Source of the DNA: Gemella haemolysans
GTDB lineage: Bacteria > Bacillota > Bacilli > Staphylococcales > Gemellaceae
Direction: 5' to 3'
Length of the DNA: 11,700 nt
Assembly: GCF_901873445.1 (NCBI RefSeq)
Contig: NZ_CABFLN010000043.1
Location: forward strand, 1-11,700
Shown: piece after piece, positions 1 through 6,953 of the stretch
How positions within the stretch are numbered: the first letter of the stretch is position 1
Layout: the number at the start of each line of letters is the position of its first letter
Made by a program: the position numbers and the translations under genes
The notes under the pieces: model-generated
Databases searched by the model: none
Told to the model about the DNA's origin: nothing
Seen by the model: only the letters and a program-made list of their open reading frames with translations

Positions 1-31
1 CTTTATTATATCTCTAATTTTCACCTATTTT

Positions 32-76
32 AAAATTTATATTTTCTATATATCAAAATTATATTTTCTATATAAT
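32..76. repeat. Two-copy AT-rich tandem repeat upstream of trkA
   Basis: Two adjacent near-identical units of 22-23 bases, at 32-53 and 55-76, each run AAAATT(T)ATATTTTCTATATA. They differ by one T and the last bases. The period is close to two DNA helical turns, so two proteins could bind on the same face, but in such AT-rich DNA replication slippage is an equally good explanation. No gene is seen in bases 1-218. Confidence 0.6.
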
Positions 77-159
77 TAATCCTTATACTTTGTTAAGAGT
101 GTAATATTATTTCTAAAAGTATATTTCTTCTTGTTAACACTATCATAACTACAAGCTTA

Positions 160-188
160 TGGTAATTTATTTTATTTTAGGTTATAAT
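160..188 (+). promoter_or_regulatory. Possible promoter for trkA-trkH
   Basis: A perfect TATAAT lies at 183-188. With a 17-base spacer the -35 position (160-165) reads TGGTAA, only 3 of 6 matches to TTGACA, so this promoter is tentative. If it is used, transcription would start near 195, which would exclude the upstream in-frame ATG at 159 and fit the GTG start at 219. Confidence 0.4.
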
Positions 189-204
189 ATGAATATCATT
201 AAAA

Positions 205-211
205 AAAGGAG
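205..211 (+). promoter_or_regulatory. Ribosome binding site that decides the trkA start
   Basis: AAAGGAG ends at 211. The in-frame ATG at 213 is one base away, too close for initiation. The in-frame GTG at 219 is seven bases away, the usual optimum. The site therefore favours GTG 219 over ATG 213 and ATG 159. Confidence 0.75.
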
Positions 212-218
212 TATGAAA

Positions 219-1592
219 GTGAAAGTAATTATAGTCGGTGGTGGTAAAGTCGGAGAGCTTCTTTGTGCCGATTTTTCTAACACATTTGATGAAGTCACAA
301 TTATAGACACAAATGAGCGTCGTGTTGAAAAACTTGTTGAAACTTACGATATCAACGGACTAGTCGGTAATGGTGCAAATTCAGATATTTTAGCAGAAGC
401 AGATGCAGCTAATTCTGATATGTTTATTTCTGTTACTACAAGTGATGAAATCAACATGATAGCTTGTATTGCAGCTAAACAAATGGGTGCAAAATATACA
501 ATAGCGAGAATTCGTAACCCTGAATATTCTAAAACAAAAGAATTTATTAAACAATCTCTAGGGATAGATCTTATGGTTAACCCCGAGTACGAAGCAGCCA
601 AACAAATTTTCTATATGTTAAAATATCCAACTGCTACTAAAGTTGAGAGTTTTTCTAACAATAAATTTAATATTCTTGAAGTAATAATAAATGAGAACAG
701 TCTACTCAAAGGAGTGTCTCTAATTGAAAGTAGAAAATATATAGATTTCCCTTCACTTGTATGTTTAGTAGAAAGAAAAGGAGACGTGTTCGTTCCTCGT
801 GGAAACTATATTTTTGAAGTTGGAGATAAAGTTCATATAACCGCTTCTAATAAAAACTTAAAAAAATTCTATAAACTACTAGGAAATAAAGATAATCTAG
901 AAAAGAAAATAACTTCTTCTCTAATTATTGGTGGTGGAAAAGTTGCTCATTACCTTGTAGAATTTTTACAAAAAGTTTCATTTTACACTAAAGTAATAGA
1001 ACTCGACAAACAAAAAGCTATTTCATTTAGCGAAACATATCCTGATATTGATGTTATTTGGGCTGATGGAAGCGATCGTGATACCTTAATTGAAGAAGGA
1101 ATTCAAACATTTGATAGTTGTATCTCACTAACTGGACTTGATGAAGAAAATATCATAATTAATTTATATGCACATAAACTTGGTATAAAGAAAACTGTCG
1201 CAAAAGTTAACCGTGCTTCTTTAAAACAAATAGCTGAAGATATTGGGCAATACTCTTACATTACACCTAAAGAAATAGTTAGTAATATAATAAAAAAATA
1301 TACTAAATCACTTCAAGGGAGTCGTGCTTCAGACATAGAGAGCTTCTACCGTATTGCAAACAATAGCGCTGAAGTTATAGAGTTTAAGATAACAAGTGAA
1401 AGTTCAAAAGTTATAGGTATAAAACTTAAAGATCTTGATATTAATGACAATATGCTTATAGCATTTATAATTCGTAATAATAAACAAATCTTCCCAAATG
1501 GTGATGATGAAATAAAACTTAATGATAATGTAGTCGTAGTTAGTTATCACCAAAAACTTGAACATATTGATGACATTCTTGTTGGGAGGTAA
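219..1592 (+). CDS. trkA: Trk potassium uptake regulatory subunit TrkA
   Basis: TrkA is the cytosolic, nucleotide-binding gating ring of the TrkH potassium channel. From a GTG start the protein is 457 residues, normal for a four-part TrkA: TrkA_N, TrkA_C, TrkA_N, TrkA_C. The first Rossmann fold shows GGGKVG at residues 7-12 and an acidic residue closing strand 2 (VTIID, D30), the pattern for NAD(H) binding. The second fold begins near residue 234 with GGGKVA (238-243), where the last glycine is alanine, and VIELD follows; nucleotide affinity of this half may differ. The C-terminal subdomains lie roughly at 145-220 and 385-452. An ATG at 159 would add 20 residues without family support, and the ribosome binding site favours the GTG at 219. 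Only three bases separate it from trkH, and its last codons carry the trkH ribosome binding site, so the two are co-translated. Confidence 0.93.
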   Translation: MKVIIVGGGKVGELLCADFSNTFDEVTIIDTNERRVEKLVETYDINGLVGNGANSDILAEADAANSDMFISVTTSDEINMIACIAAKQMGAKYTIARIRNPEYSKTKEFIKQSLGIDLMVNPEYEAAKQIFYMLKYPTATKVESFSNNKFNILEVIINENSLLKGVSLIESRKYIDFPSLVCLVERKGDVFVPRGNYIFEVGDKVHITASNKNLKKFYKLLGNKDNLEKKITSSLIIGGGKVAHYLVEFLQKVSFYTKVIELDKQKAISFSETYPDIDVIWADGSDRDTLIEEGIQTFDSCISLTGLDEENIIINLYAHKLGIKKTVAKVNRASLKQIAEDIGQYSYITPKEIVSNIIKKYTKSLQGSRASDIESFYRIANNSAEVIEFKITSESSKVIGIKLKDLDINDNMLIAFIIRNNKQIFPNGDDEIKLNDNVVVVSYHQKLEHIDDILVGR

Positions 1593-1595
1593 CTT

Positions 1596-3089
1596 ATGAA
1601 CTTTAAAATGATTTTTCACGTTCTAGGAAAAATGATGATACTTTTGGCTGGATTACTAATTCTTCCTACTATTGTATCATTGGTTTATAAAGAACCTTCT
1701 AATGTTACAAATTCATTCTTAACCACAATCATGATTTGTTTTGTTCTAGCATTAATATTGCATTTTTCAACAAGAGATGTTACCGAACGTGATTTTTATA
1801 AAAGAGAAGGATATGTAATAGTAACACTTACTTGGGTTATCTTTTCATTACTTGGAGCATTACCTTTCTATTTATCAGGAGAAATACCTCATTATATCGA
1901 TAGTTTTTTCGAAACAGTTAGTGGATTCACTACTACTGGTTCAACTATACTGGAAGATATTGAAGCATTAAATAAAAGTTTATTATTCTGGAGAAGCTTC
2001 ACTCACTTCATCGGAGGAATGGGGGTTATCGTCTTTGCACTAGCAGTCTTACCTCGATCACCTCATACTATTCATATAGCTAAAGCAGAGGTGCCAGGTC
2101 CATATTTCGGTAAAGTCGTCTCTTCTATGAAACAAACAGCAATTTATTTATATGGAATATATATAGCACTAACAATCATGCTATTTCTATTTTTAATGTT
2201 TGGTGGAGTTGGATTCTTTGATAGTATTAATCTTGCATTTTCAACTGCTGGAACTGGTGGTTTTTCAGTAAGAAATGCAGGAATTGCATATTACAACAGC
2301 ACTTATGTTACAGTTGTGATTGCGATATTTATGCTTATTTTCTCAATGAATCTAAGTTTACTTTACTTTATTATTTTTAAAAGATATTTTAAAGTATTAA
2401 AGAGCGAAGAATTAAGATGGTTCTTTGGGATGATTGGAATTCTTTCTGTAATCATGTTTTTAGATATCTATCGTTCATATGATACACCAAATCATAGTTT
2501 ATTAGATGTATTCTTCACAGTTTCATCAGTTGTATCAACCACTGGTTTTACATATAACGACTTTAATATTTGGCCAGTATTTTCTAAAATGATAATATTA
2601 ATACTTATGATTGTTGGAGGATGTACAGGTGGTACAGCTGGAGGTATAAAAATTCCTCGACTTATTTTCTTTGTTAAAAATGCTAAACTAAGTATTGCTA
2701 AGGCTCTAAATCCTAGAAAAATCTCTATGGTTAAAATCGATGGAAAAATAATTAAGGATACTACTCCACTTTCGAATTATTTATTACTATTCGGATTTGT
2801 GTATGTTATAATTTTATTTTTAATAACTTTCCAAATAAACGATTTTGAAGATGCAATATCATTAACAGTAACATCAATTAGTAATGCTGGGCCTGCATTC
2901 AATCACTATGGTCCAATGAGTAACTTTTCTCAAATCCCTCATTTTACTAAAATGATTTTATCAATATCTATGTTACTAGGCCGTTTAGAGTTAATGCCAT
3001 TAATTGTATTCTTTTCTGCTAAAACATGGAAAAAACGTAGAAAGAAAATTAGAGAGAACCAAAGAATTATAAATAATTGTAATGAGTAG
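1596..3089 (+). CDS. trkH: Trk potassium uptake channel subunit TrkH
   Basis: TrkH is the integral membrane pore that admits potassium, gated by TrkA. The 497-residue length fits TrkH (with two extra N-terminal helices) better than the shorter KtrB. The four pore loops of the superfamily are visible: FTTTG (111-115), TAGTGGFS (217-224), STTGFT (314-319) and SNAGPAF (429-435). The hallmark glycine-rich segment GGCTGGTAGGIK is at 341-352, in the third repeat next to the gating region. Many hydrophobic helices are separated by short loops, and the tail (478-487) is very basic (KKRRKKIR), consistent with a cytoplasmic end. The ribosome binding site GGGAGG (1584-1589) lies in the last codons of trkA, six bases before the ATG. 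The gene faces the leftward operon convergently. Confidence 0.95.
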   Translation: MNFKMIFHVLGKMMILLAGLLILPTIVSLVYKEPSNVTNSFLTTIMICFVLALILHFSTRDVTERDFYKREGYVIVTLTWVIFSLLGALPFYLSGEIPHYIDSFFETVSGFTTTGSTILEDIEALNKSLLFWRSFTHFIGGMGVIVFALAVLPRSPHTIHIAKAEVPGPYFGKVVSSMKQTAIYLYGIYIALTIMLFLFLMFGGVGFFDSINLAFSTAGTGGFSVRNAGIAYYNSTYVTVVIAIFMLIFSMNLSLLYFIIFKRYFKVLKSEELRWFFGMIGILSVIMFLDIYRSYDTPNHSLLDVFFTVSSVVSTTGFTYNDFNIWPVFSKMIILILMIVGGCTGGTAGGIKIPRLIFFVKNAKLSIAKALNPRKISMVKIDGKIIKDTTPLSNYLLLFGFVYVIILFLITFQINDFEDAISLTVTSISNAGPAFNHYGPMSNFSQIPHFTKMILSISMLLGRLELMPLIVFFSAKTWKKRRKKIRENQRIINNCNE

Positions 3090-3101
3090 TTTAAATTGCG
3101 G

Positions 3102-3161
3102 GTGGTAGTGACTCAAAAATCGTGATTTTGGAGAAACAAAATTTTTTTGAATCACTACCAC
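3102..3161. repeat. 60-bp long inverted repeat / hairpin after trkH
   Basis: GTGGTAGTGA (3102-3111) pairs with TCACTACCAC (3152-3161); after one mismatch TCAAAAA (3113-3119) pairs with TTTTTGA (3144-3150); an inner ATTTTG/CAAAAT stem (3125-3130 with 3137-3142) closes a six-base loop. A competing local hairpin exists, CTC-A-AAAAT with ATTTT-G-GAG (3112-3133, loop CGTG). It begins 12 bases after the trkH stop and probably ends that transcript or protects its 3' end. It lacks a proper T-run after the stem, so it is not a standard intrinsic terminator. The design resembles the dispersed intergenic hairpins known from staphylococci, although the sequence differs. Confidence 0.75.
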
Positions 3162-3293
3162 AAATTTTATTAGATGTCTAAAAAACTTTTATAAAGTGCA
3201 TTCAGATGTCAATCACTGCGTCCATAAGTTATCATATACACTATTTTAAAATTTAGGACTTTTGGACAATTCCCTATCTTATCAAAACACTAA

Positions 3294-3327
3294 AAAAGAC
3301 GAAATCTACTTATAGATCTCGTCTTTT
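3294..3327 (-). terminator. Terminator of the leftward operon, overlapping its last gene
   Basis: AAAAGACGA (3294-3302) pairs with TCGTCTTTT (3319-3327), and after one A/C mismatch ATCT (3304-3307) pairs with AGAT (3314-3317) around a six-base loop. Read leftwards, the stem runs into six T residues, a good intrinsic terminator. Read rightwards it has four T residues and could also stop transcription from trkH. The stop codon of the 108-residue gene (3306-3308) and its final codons lie inside the stem. Confidence 0.8.
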
Positions 3328-3632
3328 ATCATTGAAACTATCTCTTGAATCTCTTCATTGATTCTTTCATCTAGTTCTTCTTTTGTAATTAATTCATCAT
3401 TATGTGCTTCGGTATACCCTAGAATTACTCCTAAAGAATTCTTAACATTGTGCAACATAATTTTTTTCTTCTGTTCATTTTTATCCAATTCTGAACTTCT
3501 TTTATAAATCATAAAAATATTTAAAAATACAAAAAATGTTAAAGGTAGGAAAAATATTTTAATATGTATTGCGGCAATTAGAAATATTACAATTAATATG
3601 TTTACTACTATGAAACTAATCATATTTTTCAT
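3306..3632 (-). CDS. Small membrane protein with a histidine-kinase-like phosphoacceptor helix
   Basis: I do not recognise a named family. The 108-residue protein starts with two hydrophobic helices (about 5-22 and 26-43) joined by a tight turn, then a charged linker (44-57), then a helical region 58-106. The latter contains LHNVKNSLGVILGYTE (60-75), which resembles the H-box of sensor kinases: compare H-E-x-x-N-P-L of HisKA, HRVKNNL of HisKA_2/HWE kinases and H-D-x-x-N-x-L of the Spo0B-type domain. H61 is the candidate phosphoacceptor, but the next residue is N instead of the usual acidic one. A second amphipathic helix (84-106) would complete a DHp-like hairpin. No ATPase domain follows, and none is encoded before the terminator. 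The start overlaps the end of rsmI by 17 bases. The nearest Shine-Dalgarno (GAGG) is 15 bases upstream, long, so translation is probably coupled to rsmI. It could be a relic, an inhibitor or a dimer partner of a full kinase. Confidence 0.72.
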   Translation of the reverse strand: MKNMISFIVVNILIVIFLIAAIHIKIFFLPLTFFVFLNIFMIYKRSSELDKNEQKKKIMLHNVKNSLGVILGYTEAHNDELITKEELDERINEEIQEIVSMIKDEIYK

Positions 3633-4446
3633 GATACAAACTATAGACCTCTTTTTTATTTATACCGTATTCTTTAGCAATATTTTTAATAGCTTCTGAT
3701 TTTTTTACACCACTTTGTACTTTTTCGTAAATTTCATTTACAATATCATTTAGATTAAGTTCTTGAGATTTTTCTTCTCTAGATGGAGAAAGAATAACAA
3801 CAAACTCCCCTTTTTCTTTAATCTTTTCACCTAGCATTTCTAGTATTACATTAGCTTCAAATGTTTCAATTTGTTCGAACATTTTCGTAAGTTCTCTTGC
3901 TACTGCAATTTTTCTTGTCGGTGAGATTTTCGAAATTTCTTCCACTAAGTTCTTTACCCTGTGTGGACTTTCATACAAAATACCAGTTGTTTTCGAGCTT
4001 AAAATAATTTCTAACTTTTGTTTAAGTTCTTTAGTTTTTCGTGGTAAGAATCCATAAAAAGTATAATTATAAGATTCTATTCCACTAGCTACAAGTGCTG
4101 TAAGTCCTGCATTAGCTCCAGGTAAAGCAACAACGTCAAATCCTGCACTTTTTACTTTATCTACTAATACATAACCCGGATCAGAAATACAAGGCATGCC
4201 AGCATCTGTTACTAATGCTATTTCTAATCCATCTTCTAAGTATTCTATTATTTTGTCACTCATCTTATCCTCATTATGTTCGTGATAACTAAGTAGTTTC
4301 TTCCCTTTTATTTCATAATGATTCAATAATTTTTGTGTATTTCTTGTATCTTCACAAGCTATAATATCCGCTTCTTTTAGCACTCTTAATGCTCTTAATG
4401 TAATATCTTCTAAATTACCTATCGGCGTTCCTACTAAATATAACAT
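3616..4446 (-). CDS. rsmI: 16S rRNA (cytidine1402-2'-O)-methyltransferase RsmI
   Basis: RsmI uses S-adenosylmethionine to methylate the ribose of C1402 in the decoding centre of 16S rRNA. The 276-residue protein has the family motifs in order: VGTPIGNLED (5-14), CEDTRNT (31-37), SYHEHNE (53-59), the SAM-site TDAGMPCISDPG (80-91), LPGANAG (108-114, where most relatives have PGPSA) and YESPHR (158-163). The tail from about residue 230 is a lysine-rich helical domain, as in relatives. The ATG at 4446 is two bases after the yazA stop and has an AAGGA site nine bases upstream, inside the end of yazA. It belongs to the leftward operon, matching the yabB-yazA-rsmI order known from Bacillus. Confidence 0.96.
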   Translation of the reverse strand: MLYLVGTPIGNLEDITLRALRVLKEADIIACEDTRNTQKLLNHYEIKGKKLLSYHEHNEDKMSDKIIEYLEDGLEIALVTDAGMPCISDPGYVLVDKVKSAGFDVVALPGANAGLTALVASGIESYNYTFYGFLPRKTKELKQKLEIILSSKTTGILYESPHRVKNLVEEISKISPTRKIAVARELTKMFEQIETFEANVILEMLGEKIKEKGEFVVILSPSREEKSQELNLNDIVNEIYEKVQSGVKKSEAIKNIAKEYGINKKEVYSLYHEKYD

Positions 4447-4448
4447 AG

Positions 4449-4760
4449 TTATTTATCCTTTATTTTCATATTAAAATCTTTTATTTCTTGCTTTTTATTC
4501 GTATCCAAATTTAATAAAATATACTCTTCTTTTTTCCCACGCGTTAATTTTTTGAATGAGCTTTCTGCACGTGTTGCTTCACTCTTAGTCTCAAATTGTT
4601 CAAAATATATAAGTTCTACCGGTACTCTTACCCTAGTATATTTCGCACCCTTTTTGGCATTATGAGTTTTTATTCTTCTAACAATATCTGTCGTATATCC
4701 AGTATACCAAGTTTTGTCACAACACTCAACTACATACATAAAACTACTCATAGATACCAT
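4449..4760 (-). CDS. yazA: GIY-YIG nuclease-superfamily protein, YazA type
   Basis: A small single-domain GIY-YIG protein of 103 residues or slightly less; its role in cells is not established and members of this type may not cut DNA. The fold's signatures are visible: first strand MYVVEC (8-13), WYTGYT (18-23), the arginine-rich helix RRIKTH (28-33), and EATRAE (61-66), whose last glutamate would bind metal. The tail (from about 90) is lysine-rich. The start is uncertain: ATG 4760 overlaps the end of yabB by 17 bases, ATG 4751 overlaps it by 8, and ATG 4739 begins right at the first strand. None has a strong ribosome binding site, so translation is probably coupled to yabB. I give the longest form. 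Confidence 0.9.
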   Translation of the reverse strand: MVSMSSFMYVVECCDKTWYTGYTTDIVRRIKTHNAKKGAKYTRVRVPVELIYFEQFETKSEATRAESSFKKLTRGKKEEYILLNLDTNKKQEIKDFNMKIKDK

Positions 4761-5478
4761 ACACTTTCTTCATTTCATCTGTATAACTATCATCTTCATT
4801 ATAAATATAAAATGGTTGTTCTACCTTAATATCACTAACTTTCGAGACACTTCCTTCTATTAATACAATTTTACTAGTTTCACTTGTTGGTTTACTGTAA
4901 ACAAATTTTATTCGTTTAATAGCTAATCCATTTTTTTCACATTCAGAAATAATATCACTTATCCTATAAGTTCTATGAACCAATGAAAATTTACCATTCT
5001 GTTTAACAAGATATCTAATCGCTTGAACTACATCACTTAGATTACATAAAATCTCATGTCGTGAAATATTATGATTAAATTTTTCTCGTTGATTCGGCAT
5101 ATTATCAACAGGAAAATACGGTGGATTACAAATCACATAATCAAATGATGACGGTCTATAATACTCTTTTATATTTTTTATATCCCCATTTTTCACATCA
5201 ACATTAATTATGTCATTTAATACTAAACTTTTTTTAGTTAATTCTACTAAATCCTCTTGTATTTCTAACATTTCAATTTTCGCGTCAGATTTTTCTCTAA
5301 GAATAATTGAAATTCCACCATTACCACTACAAAGTTCGATAATATTTTTCTTAAAACTTCTAGGTACATTCGCAAAATAAGGTAGTAAAAAAGAATCTGT
5401 TGACATACTATAATGATCAACTTTTTGTAAGATTTTATAATTTTTCGAAACTGTATCAATTCTTAAATTATCTTCCAT
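4744..5478 (-). CDS. yabB: tRNA1(Val) (adenine37-N6)-methyltransferase-family protein (TrmN6/YabB)
   Basis: A class I SAM-dependent N6-adenine methyltransferase of the YabB/TrmN6 family, which modifies A37 next to the anticodon of tRNA-Val. In 244 residues it shows the SAM-binding loop ELCSGNGG (48-55, motif I), an acidic residue at the end of the next strand (EIQED, E72), the NGD motif (97-99) and the catalytic NPPYF (118-122), the N-P-P-Y signature of adenine N6 enzymes. The N-terminal DHYSMSTDSFLLPYF (21-35) is the substrate-side motif typical of YabB. The ATG lies one base past the holB stop and its GAGG site is in the last holB codons, so the two are translated as a unit. The tRNA target is inferred from the family. 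Confidence 0.93.
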   Translation of the reverse strand: MEDNLRIDTVSKNYKILQKVDHYSMSTDSFLLPYFANVPRSFKKNIIELCSGNGGISIILREKSDAKIEMLEIQEDLVELTKKSLVLNDIINVDVKNGDIKNIKEYYRPSSFDYVICNPPYFPVDNMPNQREKFNHNISRHEILCNLSDVVQAIRYLVKQNGKFSLVHRTYRISDIISECEKNGLAIKRIKFVYSKPTSETSKIVLIEGSVSKVSDIKVEQPFYIYNEDDSYTDEMKKVYGIYE

Positions 5479-5479
5479 A

Positions 5480-6316
5480 CTAACCTCGCAATAAAAAATC
5501 TAAATTATTATTATCTAATAAAATTGTAAAAAGAAATTTCTCTAATACTAAGGTTGCATTTACATTAGAATTAAAATCACTTAAAGCTAATAAAATTTTC
5601 TCCTGAACTTTACTAATATTAACTACATCATGTAAATTATTATCAGTATAACTATTAGTTGTTTGAATGTTCAAGTGATTAAAGAATTCAACTATATCTT
5701 CTTTTGTTTTTAATTTTTCTAAAATATAAATATTTGCTAAATGAGGTTTTCTACTGTATTTCTTAGCATACTCAACTATTAATTTAGTTAACTCCTCATT
5801 AGTTTCAACTCCATCATTTTCACTCTGTCCAACTAATTTTATTTGTTGGCAACGGGAAATAATAGTTGGTAAAACTGCACTAATATTTTTACAACTAAGA
5901 ATAGCAATAATATCATCTTCTGGTTCTTCTAAGAATTTAAGAAGACTATTAGCTGCTTGTTCTGTCATTTTTTCTATATCTTTTATCCAATATATTTTTT
6001 TTCCATAAAATGATTTAACGCTTAAATCCGATTTTAATGTTTGAATTTCATCTTTTTTTATTGAAGTTTCACTAGTTAATTTATAAAAATCAACATAGTT
6101 GCCATGATTTATACTACGACAATTTTTACATTCTTCACAACTGAAAAATTCTTTATCTTTATTCTCTAAACAAAATATTGCTTTAACAAAACTTAAAATA
6201 AACTCATCAGAATATAAACTATCCTCGCCTACTACTAAATAGGCATGGGATAGTTTATTTGTTTTTAATGTATTTGTTAAAGATTTTATAACAACTGTAT
6301 CTTTACTAAAGTTCAT
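5480..6316 (-). CDS. holB: DNA polymerase III delta-prime subunit HolB
   Basis: HolB is the fixed arm of the clamp loader that places the sliding clamp on DNA. The protein is 278 residues, shorter than the roughly 330 of B. subtilis, mainly in the C-terminal region. Zinc-module cysteines are present at 49, 60, 63 and 66. LLKFLEEP (125-132) and the SRC motif (154-156), which acts on the neighbouring ATPase subunit, are intact. The position of the Walker A loop reads GEDSLYSDEF (30-39) and lacks GxxGxGK(T/S), so this subunit should not bind ATP through a normal P-loop; this fits a non-hydrolysing delta-prime. It overlaps the end of tmk by 11 bases, with AAGGA ten bases before its ATG. It is not DnaX, which would be longer with an intact P-loop. 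Confidence 0.92.
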   Translation of the reverse strand: MNFSKDTVVIKSLTNTLKTNKLSHAYLVVGEDSLYSDEFILSFVKAIFCLENKDKEFFSCEECKNCRSINHGNYVDFYKLTSETSIKKDEIQTLKSDLSVKSFYGKKIYWIKDIEKMTEQAANSLLKFLEEPEDDIIAILSCKNISAVLPTIISRCQQIKLVGQSENDGVETNEELTKLIVEYAKKYSRKPHLANIYILEKLKTKEDIVEFFNHLNIQTTNSYTDNNLHDVVNISKVQEKILLALSDFNSNVNATLVLEKFLFTILLDNNNLDFLLRG

Positions 6317-6932
6317 TGTTCAAAAATCCTTCCAATATAGAAAGTGCCTTTTTTTGCACATTATCATACGTATCACTAGCATCAATTACTTTAATACGTT
6401 CACTATATTCTTTTGAAAGCTCATCATAACCACGTTTTACATTTTTATAAAAATCTAAACTTTCTTGGTCCATTCGATTATTATCATCTCTATTTTTAGT
6501 ACGAGCTAAACCTACCTCAACATCTACACAAAAGTATAATGTTAAATCAGGCTCTAAATTATCAGTTGCATAGGCATTAATATCTAGGATATCTTTTTTA
6601 TTAAGACCACGACCATAAGCTTGATAAGCTACTGAACTATCGACAAAACGATCACAGATTACAATATATCCATCATTTACATATGGAAGTATTTTTTTCA
6701 CTATATGATCACGACGACTTACACAAAACAGTAGGCTTTCAGTTTTTGCATCAATGTCATTTGAACTATCAAAAAGAAGCTCTCTAACTTTTTCACTAAA
6801 ATCTGTACCTCCTGGTTCACGTGTCGTAATAACTTTATAACCCTTCTCTTTTAAATATTCTGTAGCAAAGTTGATAAAGCTCGTTTTCCCTGAACCATCT
6901 GAACCTTCTACTGTTATGAATTTACCTTTCAT
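6306..6932 (-). CDS. tmk: Thymidylate kinase (dTMP kinase)
   Basis: Tmk phosphorylates dTMP to dTDP, needed for dTTP supply, in the cytosol. The 208-residue length is standard. Visible motifs are the P-loop GSDGSGKT (10-17), TREPGG (37-42, contacting dTMP), DRFVDSSVAYQ (94-104, the DR[YF] motif plus the base-binding segment) and the arginine-containing lid RTKNRDDNNR (about 144-153). The ATG at 6932 has GAAAGG eight bases upstream in the 21-base gap after the aminotransferase gene. It overlaps holB at its 3' end, coupling a dTTP-pathway enzyme with a clamp-loader subunit. In most Bacilli yaaQ lies between these two genes; it is missing here. Confidence 0.97.
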   Translation of the reverse strand: MKGKFITVEGSDGSGKTSFINFATEYLKEKGYKVITTREPGGTDFSEKVRELLFDSSNDIDAKTESLLFCVSRRDHIVKKILPYVNDGYIVICDRFVDSSVAYQAYGRGLNKKDILDINAYATDNLEPDLTLYFCVDVEVGLARTKNRDDNNRMDQESLDFYKNVKRGYDELSKEYSERIKVIDASDTYDNVQKKALSILEGFLNNEL

Positions 6933-6953
6933 TTGAATAACCTTTCTACTACA

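Noticed and set aside
1..218. c-di-AMP riboswitch ahead of the potassium transporter
   Set aside because: The leader from the only plausible promoter is about 25 bases and no matching fold is seen.
1404..1619. Open frame of 71 codons on the minus strand over the trkA end
   Set aside because: It is antisense to motif-bearing trkA sequence, has low-complexity composition and no ribosome binding site of note.
3162..3293. Possible remnant of a kinase ATPase domain beyond the small membrane gene
   Set aside because: The stretch is only about 130 bases, has no usable frame on either strand, and lies past a good terminator.
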